A stretch of 64,000 nucleotides of DNA, from NCBI GenBank assembly GCA_031426435.1, contig JANPLH010000286.1:1-64000 (forward strand). Direction: 5' to 3'. Below, in pieces: positions 7,602 through 14,504 of this stretch (position 1 is the stretch's first letter; every line of letters begins with the position of its first letter). A model generated the notes under the pieces. The model made no database searches, had not been told where the DNA came from, and worked only from the letters and a program-made list of their open reading frames with translations. Source of the stretch: UBA6168 sp031426435. Its GTDB lineage: Bacteria > Bacteroidota > Bacteroidia > Chitinophagales > Saprospiraceae. Both the position numbers and the translations under genes were made by a program.

Positions 7602-8270
7602 ATGAAAATCCCTCATTTTCAAATAGTTATCGCCGCATTTTGCTTCGCAACGACCATTGCCGCCTGCGGCAACGACGACCCTGCACGGGAAGCGGCCACC
7701 ACGGAGGCACTCGAAGCCACCCAGTCCCAGCAGCCAATAGAGCAGACTGCTACCACCACCCCACCCGACCAGCAAACGCAGCCTGAACAGCAGCCCCAGC
7801 TAGCGCCCACCACTCCTATGGCCAAGGCCGAAAGGGCCAAAACGGCTGGCACCCTCAAACTCAACGTTGGTGGTGGCTCCGTGACCAAGGGCGGCGAGAC
7901 CTGTGTGGCCGTCTCTGCCAAGAATTTCAAGTCGGTCGTCTCCATGCAGTACAGCATCAAATGGGACCCCAAAGTGCTGAAATTCAAGGATTTGAAGGGC
8001 TTTAGCCTGCCAGGGCTTAACCTGGAGAGCTTTGGAAAGCATATCCTCAACAAGGGGCTAATGACGCACTCCTGGTATGACGCCACTATCAAGGGCATCA
8101 ACAAGGGCGACGGCGAAACCCTCTACGAAATCTGTTTCGAGGCCGTTGGCGACACGGGCAGCAAGTCCGCCATCCAAATCGTGGATGCGCCCACCGTCAT
8201 CGAAATCGCCAATGCCAACAGCGAATTCTTCTCCCTCGACGCCACGCCGGGCACGGTGCTGGTGAAATGA
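7602..8270 (+). CDS. cohesin-fold lipoprotein, paralogue of the preceding gene
   Basis: A protein of 222 residues. The start at 7602 opens a lipoprotein signal peptide with lipobox IAAC (Cys22). Residues 23-75 form a Glu/Gln/Thr/Pro-rich linker that would hold the domain away from the membrane. The C-terminal ~140 residues repeat the cohesin-fold pattern of the upstream protein: GGETCVAVSAKNF, MQYSIKWDPKVLKFKD, GETLYEICFEAVGDTGSK and a last strand ending GTVLVK. Lipid anchoring plus a cohesin-like module suggests a surface scaffold or adhesion role, which is an inference. The pair probably arose by duplication followed by a change of export signal. Confidence 0.8.
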   Translation: MKIPHFQIVIAAFCFATTIAACGNDDPAREAATTEALEATQSQQPIEQTATTTPPDQQTQPEQQPQLAPTTPMAKAERAKTAGTLKLNVGGGSVTKGGETCVAVSAKNFKSVVSMQYSIKWDPKVLKFKDLKGFSLPGLNLESFGKHILNKGLMTHSWYDATIKGINKGDGETLYEICFEAVGDTGSKSAIQIVDAPTVIEIANANSEFFSLDATPGTVLVK

Positions 8271-8273
8271 GAA

Positions 8274-8356
8274 TTGGCTTTTGGCTGTTGTCCTTTGGCT
8301 GTTGCCAACCGCCAAAGGCCAAAGGCCAACCGCAAATGGCCAACCGCCAACCGCTT
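8274..8356. repeat. short-word hairpin between the cohesin lipoprotein and monooxygenase genes
   Basis: The left arm has repeated (T)TTGGC(T/C) words, the right arm their complement as GCCAAAGGCCAAAGGCC-like words. It starts right after the stop codon at 8270 and ends five bases before the ATG at 8361. Confidence 0.75.
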
Positions 8357-8360
8357 TATC

Positions 8361-8651
8361 ATGATTAAACGCATCGTAAAACTCACCTTACAGCCAGCCC
8401 TCGTGCCAGATTTTATGGCCATTTTCGAGGAAAGCAAGGATAAAATCAGGGCCTTCGACGGCAACCTGCACCTCGAACTTTTGCGGGATGTTGCGCAGCA
8501 GAACGTCTTATTTACCCTCAGCTTTTGGGAAAACGAGCAGGCGCTGGAAAATTACCGGCAATCGGAATTGTTCAAATCCACTTGGGCGAGGACGAAGGCG
8601 CTGTTTGCTGATAAGCCAGCTGCTTGGACGGTGGAGGGAGTTGGAAATTAG
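8361..8651 (+). CDS. antibiotic biosynthesis monooxygenase (ABM)-domain protein
   Basis: A protein of 96 residues. The ATG at 8361 was chosen because everything upstream is the hairpin repeat. The sequence MIKRIVKLTLQPALVPDFMAIF...LHLELLRD...VLFTLSFWENEQALENYRQSELFKSTW is the ferredoxin-like alpha/beta barrel of ABM/YgiN-type proteins, with the typical WxxxxxLxxYxxSxxF segment. Members are small cytoplasmic dimers; some are quinol monooxygenases or heme-degrading enzymes, many are uncharacterised. No substrate can be assigned. Confidence 0.8.
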   Translation: MIKRIVKLTLQPALVPDFMAIFEESKDKIRAFDGNLHLELLRDVAQQNVLFTLSFWENEQALENYRQSELFKSTWARTKALFADKPAAWTVEGVGN

Positions 8652-8670
8652 AAATTGAGGGAATTGGAGA

Positions 8671-8712
8671 AATTGACCGGGTGGCTCGTTGCGGCCCGGT
8701 CAATTTTTTTTT
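8671..8712 (+). terminator. Rho-independent terminator
   Basis: Stem TTGACCGGG/CCCGGTCAA with a 13-base loop, then a run of nine T. It follows the monooxygenase gene and lies just before the end of the convergent membrane-protein gene. Confidence 0.9.
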
Positions 8713-8715
8713 GCG

Positions 8716-9378
8716 CTAACGCAAAAAAAGTAGTGCTATAAATTGCGCAGCAAAGCCAAGGGTAAAGCCAATATAGAGTTGTTTTTCGGTGTGCGCCCCC
8801 AGCAGCAGCCTTGCCGAGCAGACAACTCCTGCCATCACAATCACGGCCATCAGCAGGAAGTTGGTGCTGATTTCATACATGCCGAGCCAGCCCAAACTCG
8901 CCGTGAACGTGTCGAAATTGAAGAACAGGCTATTGATGAGCGCCATGCCCACCATACCGCCCATGCCCGCAGCGTGTGCACTGATTTTCGAGAAATTATT
9001 GGCAAAAAAAGCGAGGAACAACGCAATGGTGGAACCGAGCATCACGATGACCATCGGCTTGGGAATCAGCGGGTTGCTCTTGAAATTGATGAACATCCAG
9101 AGGTAAAAAACGCCTGTTAGGATATAAGGCCCGATGCGCTCAAAACGGTCTTCGAGCTGCATGGACTTGACCATTTGCAACGATTTCATCATAAAAACCG
9201 CAAACATGGGCATCACAAACGTGGAGAGGAAAACCATCAGCACCAGCTTCCATTGCTCGGCCATTTTATACACACCAAACTGATAGGGATTGATGACAAG
9301 CAGCAACAGCAGCATGTAAGTCACCATGAGCAAAGGGTGAAAAAGGACGGAGATGATATGCGCTGATTTGCGAAGCAT
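8716..9378 (-). CDS. polytopic membrane protein with degenerate PAP2-like motifs
   Basis: A protein of 220 residues; the ATG at 9378 was preferred over a TTG eight codons upstream. About six hydrophobic helices are visible, for example HPLLMVTYMLLLLLVI and GPYILTGVFYLWMFI. Late in the protein, ISAHAAGMGG and SARLLLGAHTEKQLYIGFTLG align in spacing with the PAP2 phosphatase motifs PSGHA and SRxxxGxHxxxDVxxGxxxG. The first Pro-Ser-Gly is changed, the two His are kept, and the final Asp is Gln. It may be a divergent PAP2-type lipid phosphatase or an inactive relative. No operon partner is seen. Confidence 0.62.
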   Translation of the reverse strand: MLRKSAHIISVLFHPLLMVTYMLLLLLVINPYQFGVYKMAEQWKLVLMVFLSTFVMPMFAVFMMKSLQMVKSMQLEDRFERIGPYILTGVFYLWMFINFKSNPLIPKPMVIVMLGSTIALFLAFFANNFSKISAHAAGMGGMVGMALINSLFFNFDTFTASLGWLGMYEISTNFLLMAVIVMAGVVCSARLLLGAHTEKQLYIGFTLGFAAQFIALLFLR

Positions 9379-9416
9379 TGGCTTGTTTTGAAACGGCGGC
9401 AAAGTTCTTTCTTTTG

Positions 9417-9453
9417 GTTGATAAGGGTTGATAAAAGTTGATGAGGGTTGATT
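9417..9453. repeat. tandem word array (GTTGATAAGG type)
   Basis: Four degenerate copies of a GTTGATRAGG-like word upstream of the membrane-protein gene, with no complementary arm. Confidence 0.65.
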
Positions 9454-9493
9454 TCCTTTACGGCAATGCCTTTACCAACGCTTAACTACCCTA

Positions 9494-9925
9494 TCATTTC
9501 ACCCGGTACCAATACTGCGTGCGGTAAAAGCCGAATAAATACCCCCGTACCACCAGCACATTGGGGTCGTTCTCTTTCAGCCACATTTTGCAGGTGTACG
9601 ATTTGCCGTTTTTTGGGTCCAGGATTTTGCCGTCTTGTAGTTCGCCATTGTCGTACAGCATGTTTTCAAGGATGACCATGCCCTGGATGGGCTTGTTGTG
9701 GCGGTCGCCCGAGCATTTGTCGCATTTGCTGGTCGAGGCATCGTCGAGCAGCTTGGCCACTTTGCCATAGAACTTGTTGCCCGATTTGTAGATTTCGACA
9801 TGACTCTTGGCCTTTTTGGTATCGTCGTCAATGGTTTTCCAGGTGCCGACGAAGGACTGCTGCGACCAAAGTGCCAGGCTGAAGGCCATTGCGCAGCAAA
9901 GGGAAAGGAGCTTATTAAACGACAT
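9494..9925 (-). CDS. DUF2147 secreted protein
   Basis: A protein of 143 residues; the start at 9925 opens a signal peptide (MSFNKLLSLCCAMAFSLALW) cleaved near residue 21. The mature protein has the DUF2147 pattern: FVGTWKTIDDDTKKAKSHVEIY, GKVAKLLDDAS, a Cys pair in CDKCSGD, then GMVILENM, GKILDPKNGKSYTCKMWL and RGYLFGFYRTQYWYRV. It is a small lipocalin-like beta barrel found widely in Bacteroidota and Proteobacteria and is probably periplasmic. The function is not established. A -7 promoter element lies at 9943-9950. Confidence 0.88.
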   Translation of the reverse strand: MSFNKLLSLCCAMAFSLALWSQQSFVGTWKTIDDDTKKAKSHVEIYKSGNKFYGKVAKLLDDASTSKCDKCSGDRHNKPIQGMVILENMLYDNGELQDGKILDPKNGKSYTCKMWLKENDPNVLVVRGYLFGFYRTQYWYRVK

Positions 9926-10255
9926 GTGTTTAGATTTTTTTGCAAAAATAGGGAGTAAAAACTTGTTGGTAAAATCAAGGCTTGGCTTCGCAAAATGCAC
10001 GACCATTGCGAATCATAAGTACCGCACTGCTCAACGAGAAGTTGGCCAAGAAATACAAGGCATTTAAGCTCAAAAACGGAAAAACCCGAGCTGAAATAAG
10101 AGGTAAAACCACGCACTTTTTTTTTGAAAAACAGGCAATAACAAAAATCATTTGGCTTGAATGACAATTAGCTCCTCTTTCTTCTTAAAGTGGCCTAAAA
10201 TTGCTATCGAATTAAAATTTACTTCGCAAAGAAGGTCATCAAAAAAAACAACGAA
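9926..10255. other. divergent intergenic region of 330 bases
   Basis: It lies between the DUF2147 gene and gdhA and has no convincing gene. It holds a minus-strand -7 element (9943-9950). Near 10201-10227 there is a weak plus-strand promoter candidate for gdhA (TTG, 16-base spacer, TACTTCGC). The rest is AT-rich with no repeat of the word type. Confidence 0.6.
9943..9950 (-). promoter_or_regulatory. -7 element of the DUF2147 gene
   Basis: TATTTTTG on the minus strand matches TAnnTTTG and lies 17 bases before the ATG at 9925. No TTG at the expected -33 spacing. Confidence 0.45.
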
Positions 10256-11617
10256 ATGGAAGCCATGACCAAATTAAAAGCAGTGGAATTGGACAGCTTC
10301 ATGCAAGGTGTCCGAGACCGCAACCCGCACGAACCAGAGTTCCACCAAGCCGTTCAGGAATGGGCCAGCTGCGTGGTGCCGTTCGTCAACGAAAACCCCC
10401 AGTACAAAGCCTATAACCTCTTGGAAAGGATGACGGAGCCCGACAGGGTCATCCTCTTCCGGGTGAGTTGGATAGACGACAAAGGGCAAGTGCGCATCAA
10501 TAAAGGCTATCGGGTACAGTTCAACATGGCCATCGGCCCGTACAAGGGCGGCCTACGATTTCACCCGACCGTGAACCTCAGCATTTTGAAGTTCCTCGGC
10601 TTCGAGCAGGTGTTCAAAAACAGCCTGACCACGCTGCCCATGGGCGGTGCCAAGGGCGGCTCCGACTTCGACCCCAAGGGCAAGTCCGATGCTGAAATCA
10701 TGCGCTTTTGCCAAGCCTTCATGGCCGAGCTTTTCCGGCACATAGGCCCAGATAGGGACGTGCCGGCAGGCGACATCGGCGTGGGCGGACGAGAGGTCGG
10801 CTACCTCTTTGGCATGTACAAAAAGCTGCAAAACGAACACACGGGCGTGCTCACCGGCAAGGGCCTCGAATACGGCGGCAGCCTGATTCGCCCCGAAGCC
10901 ACGGGCTACGGCACCGTGTATTTCATGCAGGAAATGCTGAAACGCAAGGGCCAAAAGCTGGAGGGCAAACGCTGCCTCGTCTCCGGCTCCGGCAACGTGG
11001 CGCAGTACACCGCCGAGAAGCTGCTCGACCTCGGTGCCAAGGTGCTGACCCTCTCCGACTCCAACGGCACGGTCTATTGCCGGGACGGTATCAGCCCTGA
11101 AATGCTGGCCTACGTCATGGACTTGAAGAACAACCGCAGGGGCCGTATCCAGGAATTTGCGGAGCAATACAACCAGCTTTATTTTGAAAACGGCAAGCCC
11201 TGGAACATCGCCTGCGACCTCGCCCTCCCATGTGCCACGCAGAACGAGATTGACGGCAAGGATGCCGCCGCCCTCGTCAAAAACGGCTGTACTGGCGTCG
11301 CCGAAGGCGCCAACATGCCGACTACCATCGAGGGCATCGGGGTGTTCCAAAAAGCGGGCATCCTGTTCGCCCCCGGCAAAGCTTCCAACGCTGGCGGCGT
11401 GGCCACTTCCGGCCTCGAAATGTCTCAGAACAGCCTCCGCTACAACTGGACCCGTGAGGAAGTGGACGACCGCCTGCACCATATCATGCAGGACATCCAC
11501 GCCAAATGCGTCGAGTACGGCATGGAGGAAAACGGCAATATTGACTACTTGAAAGGTGCCAACATCGCTGGCTTCGTAAAAGTGGCCAAGGCCATGCTGG
11601 CGGAGGGCGTTGTTTGA
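10256..11617 (+). CDS. gdhA: NADP-type glutamate dehydrogenase
   Basis: A protein of 453 residues, full length for hexameric bacterial glutamate dehydrogenase. It makes glutamate from 2-oxoglutarate and ammonium. Visible landmarks are GPYKGGLRFHP with substrate-binding Lys97, LPMGGAKGGSDFDPKGKSD with catalytic Lys133, the catalytic Asp173 in VPAGDIGVGGRE, the dinucleotide-binding GSGNVAQ (244-250) and GKASNAGGVATSGLEM near the C-terminus. Length and the strong match to the E. coli/Clostridium class favour biosynthetic NADPH use, which is inferred. A second ATG three codons in (MTKLKAVELDSF) is equally possible as the start. A strong terminator follows, so it is monocistronic. Confidence 0.96.
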   Translation: MEAMTKLKAVELDSFMQGVRDRNPHEPEFHQAVQEWASCVVPFVNENPQYKAYNLLERMTEPDRVILFRVSWIDDKGQVRINKGYRVQFNMAIGPYKGGLRFHPTVNLSILKFLGFEQVFKNSLTTLPMGGAKGGSDFDPKGKSDAEIMRFCQAFMAELFRHIGPDRDVPAGDIGVGGREVGYLFGMYKKLQNEHTGVLTGKGLEYGGSLIRPEATGYGTVYFMQEMLKRKGQKLEGKRCLVSGSGNVAQYTAEKLLDLGAKVLTLSDSNGTVYCRDGISPEMLAYVMDLKNNRRGRIQEFAEQYNQLYFENGKPWNIACDLALPCATQNEIDGKDAAALVKNGCTGVAEGANMPTTIEGIGVFQKAGILFAPGKASNAGGVATSGLEMSQNSLRYNWTREEVDDRLHHIMQDIHAKCVEYGMEENGNIDYLKGANIAGFVKVAKAMLAEGVV

Positions 11618-11638
11618 ACAGTGCTATGGATATGAAGG

Positions 11639-11671
11639 CGGCTGGGCGGTTTTGACCGTCCAGCCGTTTTT
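11639..11671 (+). terminator. Rho-independent terminator of gdhA
   Basis: Stem CGGCTGGGCGGT/ACCGTCCAGCCG (one G-U) with a 4-base loop, followed by five T. The same stem start recurs in the terminator-like hairpin at 12639. Confidence 0.92.
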
Positions 11672-11798
11672 AGTTTGAGCAATACTGGTTTGCATTTCGG
11701 TAAAAGACAGAGTACAGGAGTTTTGCAGTTCGCAACCTTATTCGACTCACCCAACATTTAAAGCATTACCTTGTTGTCTTATTTCACAACAAAGCCTG

Positions 11799-12587
11799 AT
11801 GCTGCATTTCCAGACCTATCTACATCCTAACGAGGGCGCACCTTGGCTCGTCTTCATCCACGGGGCGGGCGGGGCCATTGCCACCTGGCGCTACCAGACG
11901 GAAGCGTTCAAGCCTTTTTTCAACCTGCTGCTGCTCGACCTTCGTGACCACGGCCTGTCGAAAAACGTCTCCCCGGAATTCAGCAGCTATGACTTCGACA
12001 TTGTCTGCAACGACATCCTGGAGGTGATTGACCACCTGGAAATCCAGCGGTCGCATTTCATCTCGCTTTCGTTGGGCAGTGCCATCCTCCAGCGCCTGGA
12101 CCATCTCCGGCCCGACTTGATTGACAAGATGGTGATGGCCGGCGGCATCTTCCGGGCCACGCTGAAGATGCGGGTACTCGTCCATGCCTCCAAGCTGCTC
12201 AACTGGCTGTTGCCCTACCGCTACATCTACGCCCTGTTCTCGCTCATCATTTTGCCAAAGAAAAACCACGAGAAATCGAGGCGGTTGTACCGCCAGCAAG
12301 CCAAGCGGCTCACGCAGGAGGAGTACATGAAATGGGTGGGACTGTACGGCGAGTTCTTTCAAGTGCTCGATGAATACTTCCACCGCCAGCTGAAAAAATG
12401 GAGCCTGGTGGTCATGGGGGCCGAAGACCATGTCTTCTTCAAGGCTGCCCGCCGCTTCGTTGCGAAGCAGGAAAAAGCCACGCTGGTGGTCATCGAAAAA
12501 TGCGGCCATATCTGCAATATCGAGCAGTGGCAGCGCTTCAATATGGAGGCGTTGCGGTTTTTGGGGGTGGCGGAAGCGGTCGTTTGA
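11799..12587 (+). CDS. alpha/beta hydrolase
   Basis: A protein of 262 residues with the alpha/beta-hydrolase pattern: the oxyanion-hole strand LVFIHGAGGAIATWRYQ, the strand LLLLDLRDHGLS, a nucleophile elbow in HFISLSLGSAI (SxSxGS rather than GxSxG), an acid in VVMGAEDHVFF and the catalytic His in IEKCGHICNIEQ. The lid (about 115-195) is rich in basic and aromatic residues. The elbow Gly-to-Ser change is tolerated in some families. The substrate is unknown; there is no signal peptide. It stands alone between two terminators. Confidence 0.85.
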   Translation: MLHFQTYLHPNEGAPWLVFIHGAGGAIATWRYQTEAFKPFFNLLLLDLRDHGLSKNVSPEFSSYDFDIVCNDILEVIDHLEIQRSHFISLSLGSAILQRLDHLRPDLIDKMVMAGGIFRATLKMRVLVHASKLLNWLLPYRYIYALFSLIILPKKNHEKSRRLYRQQAKRLTQEEYMKWVGLYGEFFQVLDEYFHRQLKKWSLVVMGAEDHVFFKAARRFVAKQEKATLVVIEKCGHICNIEQWQRFNMEALRFLGVAEAVV

Positions 12588-12638
12588 GGAATTGGAACGC
12601 ATTCAGGATGAAAGTAAGCGACAAGCATTGCATGCCAA

Positions 12639-12674
12639 AAGAACGGCTGGGCGGTTGGCCACCCAGCCGTTCTT
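12639..12674 (+). terminator. terminator-like hairpin after the hydrolase gene
   Basis: Thirteen-base arms AAGAACGGCTGGG and CCCAGCCGTTCTT with a 10-base loop. The T-tract is interrupted. Its core CGGCTGGGCGGT equals the left arm of the gdhA terminator 1 kb upstream. Confidence 0.7.
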
Positions 12675-12713
12675 GTTTAATGAAAACAAACTTCAAAAAA
12701 TGCGCACGATTCG

Positions 12714-12745
12714 TTTGCAACATATTTTAATATGAAATATTTTTG
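12714..12745 (+). promoter_or_regulatory. Bacteroidota-type promoter of the tandem paralogue pair
   Basis: TTTG (12714-12717), a 20-base spacer and TATTTTTG (12738-12745). The ATG at 12763 follows 17 bases later. Confidence 0.75.
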
Positions 12746-12762
12746 CCGAACAAATAGACGAA

Positions 12763-13209
12763 ATGACCATCATCATCAATTGGTTCGGCCCCTGTGCCGA
12801 GTCCGAGATAAAATGGGCGGGCAGGGAAAAGGTCCGCTTCCACCTCATCACGGGCAGGCGCTCCGACAACGAGCCGACGCAGCTCTACTACCTTGGTCAA
12901 TGCGACGCTGCCACCTTGGCGCATCGGGCTACCACTGTTTATGACCGCCAATATTGGTGGGGGGAGCTTGGCTACTCACCGCCCTCGCTCCCATGCGCCG
13001 CCGACCTTGCCGAGTCGGTGCTTGCGCAATATTGGGACGTGCATTTCACCGAGAAAAAACCTGCCATCCGACCGGGCGAGCCGCTGAGCATCAGCATGCA
13101 CTGGTGCAAGCCCGACCGCCATTACCGTCAAACAAAACCCGCCGGACTCAGCAGCCTGCCGACCTTTCTTTTTTGGGATGGCTGGCGCTGGCATATTGGC
13201 AAAATCTGA
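12763..13209 (+). CDS. uncharacterised protein, first of a tandem pair
   Basis: A protein of 148 residues that I do not recognise. It starts MTIIINWFGPC and is rich in aromatics (YYLGQC, RQYWWGELGYSPP, FLFWDGWRWHIGKI). The last line suggests a terminal beta hairpin 'xTxxxWDGxxWxxGK'. There is no signal peptide or membrane helix, so it is probably cytoplasmic. The next gene, eight bases downstream, encodes a clear paralogue, which shows the pair arose by tandem duplication. A canonical promoter precedes the pair. Function unknown. Confidence 0.8.
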   Translation: MTIIINWFGPCAESEIKWAGREKVRFHLITGRRSDNEPTQLYYLGQCDAATLAHRATTVYDRQYWWGELGYSPPSLPCAADLAESVLAQYWDVHFTEKKPAIRPGEPLSISMHWCKPDRHYRQTKPAGLSSLPTFLFWDGWRWHIGKI

Positions 13210-13217
13210 CCCACGCT

Positions 13218-13682
13218 ATGACCATTATCCTCGATTGGTTCGGCCCCTATTCTGACCTCTACAAGGTAGCGCCGGGGCAGGCCTTGGTTGCCCTATCGGG
13301 CAAAGAGCCTTATAAGCGCAAGGCCAAATTCTATTACTTGGGCATCTGTAAAGGCAGCATGGCCAACAGCAAAGTGTCGCAAGTAAAGCGGGAACGCCGC
13401 TACTGGCATTGCGAGGTGGCCCACGCCCCCGTGCTGCTGCCCAACGTGCTGGAAATCGCAGAACAGGTTCTGGCCAGCTTCTGGCGGCCTGACTTCCGGG
13501 AGCCTACCAAGCAGTTGCCACTCACCAACGAGCCTATGACCTTCGTCATGCGCTACTTCAAGCCCAACCGCACGCCACGGGCTGCCCGGCCCAGCTTTCA
13601 TGGCGGGAATATGCCCACGGTCATTCAATGGGACGGTAAAAAATGGTGGAGCGGAAAGGGGATGTTTATGCCGCCGGGGTAA
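13218..13682 (+). CDS. uncharacterised protein, second of a tandem pair
   Basis: A protein of 154 residues. The ATG at 13218 was chosen because it matches the N-terminus of the upstream paralogue: MTIILDWFGPYSD against MTIIINWFGPCAE. Other shared features are YYLGIC, a central RRYWHCEVAHAP block, LEIAEQVLASFWRPDF and a C-terminal VIQWDGKKWWSGKGMF. The shared order WFGP - YYLG - YW - AExVLAxxW - MxWxKPxR - WDGxxWxxGK defines an unnamed family to me. It is cotranscribed with the first copy. Function unknown. Confidence 0.8.
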   Translation: MTIILDWFGPYSDLYKVAPGQALVALSGKEPYKRKAKFYYLGICKGSMANSKVSQVKRERRYWHCEVAHAPVLLPNVLEIAEQVLASFWRPDFREPTKQLPLTNEPMTFVMRYFKPNRTPRAARPSFHGGNMPTVIQWDGKKWWSGKGMFMPPG

Positions 13683-13706
13683 GGAGATGTAAACTTGTGT
13701 ACTGTC

Positions 13707-14330
13707 TCATTCTACCGGCATAGCCGGCCTCTTAAAAATATCGCTCACCGAAAGCGCAAAGGAAGGCAAAGCAGGGGCGGCTGAACAAAGTTGGTCGCCT
13801 TTGCAGCGGGTCATTTGGTCGCCTTGATATACATGGACGACCTGCTGCTTCGGGAAAATCTGCCAAACAACTTGAACACCAGCAGCTTGATAATCGAGCA
13901 TTTTATCTTCGACGTTGTTCATTTGGTCGTTGTTGGAAATGACCTCTATAACGAACATTGGGATTTGCTGCAAATGACCATTCGAGATGAGCAGTTCTTG
14001 TTTTTCCGAAAAATAAGATATGTCGGGTCGCCTGTAATTGCCTTTTAAAAAAAAGGTTTCCACCTCTGCTTCAATGCCGCCCGTTACTTTCTTTTCGAGC
14101 AAAAGTTGGTTGAAGAAGCGTCGCAAATTGCGCAAAATCAGGTATTGGCTTTGGTCCATTGTTCGTTTTGTTTTGATGACCTCGCCTCCGACCCATTCAT
14201 ATTTGTAGCCATCTTCCCGGTTCAGGTAGCGCTTTTGAAACTGTTCCCAAGAGACATGTTTCGCCTGCTTGCCATTGGTAGGTAAGGTGGTGGTAGTTTG
14301 TATTGATTTTTGAACGGCGGTGGTTGACAT
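13707..14330 (-). CDS. Uma2 family (DUF820) PD-(D/E)XK nuclease-fold protein
   Basis: A protein of 207 residues; the ATG at 14330 was chosen because a canonical promoter lies immediately upstream. The Uma2 fold is visible as VSWEQFQKRYLNREDGYKYEWVGGEVI, then RRPDISYFSEKQ with the conserved PD, and IPMFVIEVISNNDQMNNVEDKMLDYQAAGVQVVW with the ExxS....D..K..Y..xGV signature. The family carries restriction-endonuclease-like catalytic residues but its biological substrate is not established. It is common in multiple copies in Cyanobacteria and Bacteroidota. Confidence 0.88.
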   Translation of the reverse strand: MSTTAVQKSIQTTTTLPTNGKQAKHVSWEQFQKRYLNREDGYKYEWVGGEVIKTKRTMDQSQYLILRNLRRFFNQLLLEKKVTGGIEAEVETFFLKGNYRRPDISYFSEKQELLISNGHLQQIPMFVIEVISNNDQMNNVEDKMLDYQAAGVQVVWQIFPKQQVVHVYQGDQMTRCKGDQLCSAAPALPSFALSVSDIFKRPAMPVE

Positions 14331-14345
14331 GCGAAGTATTTTTGA

Positions 14346-14376
14346 CAAAAATAAGCATTGCCAGATGGTTTGCAAA
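14346..14376 (-). promoter_or_regulatory. Bacteroidota-type promoter of the Uma2 gene
   Basis: On the minus strand TTTTGC (TTG at 14373-14375), a 19-base spacer and TATTTTTG (14346-14353). The ATG lies 15 bases further. Confidence 0.72.
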
Positions 14377-14474
14377 ACGAAAATGGGCTTAAATACCTAT
14401 TGGTCATACAAATCAAGCATCGAAAGTTTTATCACAAATGCCGCTTGCCTCGGTTTCACATCCCCCACATCCCT

Positions 14475-14482
14475 TACCTTTG
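14475..14482 (+). promoter_or_regulatory. -7 element of the ABC transporter gene
   Basis: TACCTTTG matches TAnnTTTG; TTTC lies 17 bases upstream as a weak -33. It supports the start at 14505 and rules out the longer upstream frame. Confidence 0.55.
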
Positions 14483-14504
14483 CCCCTCATTTTTCAAAAC
14501 CCGA

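Noticed and set aside
10553..11500. A 315-codon minus-strand frame across gdhA
   Set aside because: Shadow of the glutamate dehydrogenase gene; no domain of its own.
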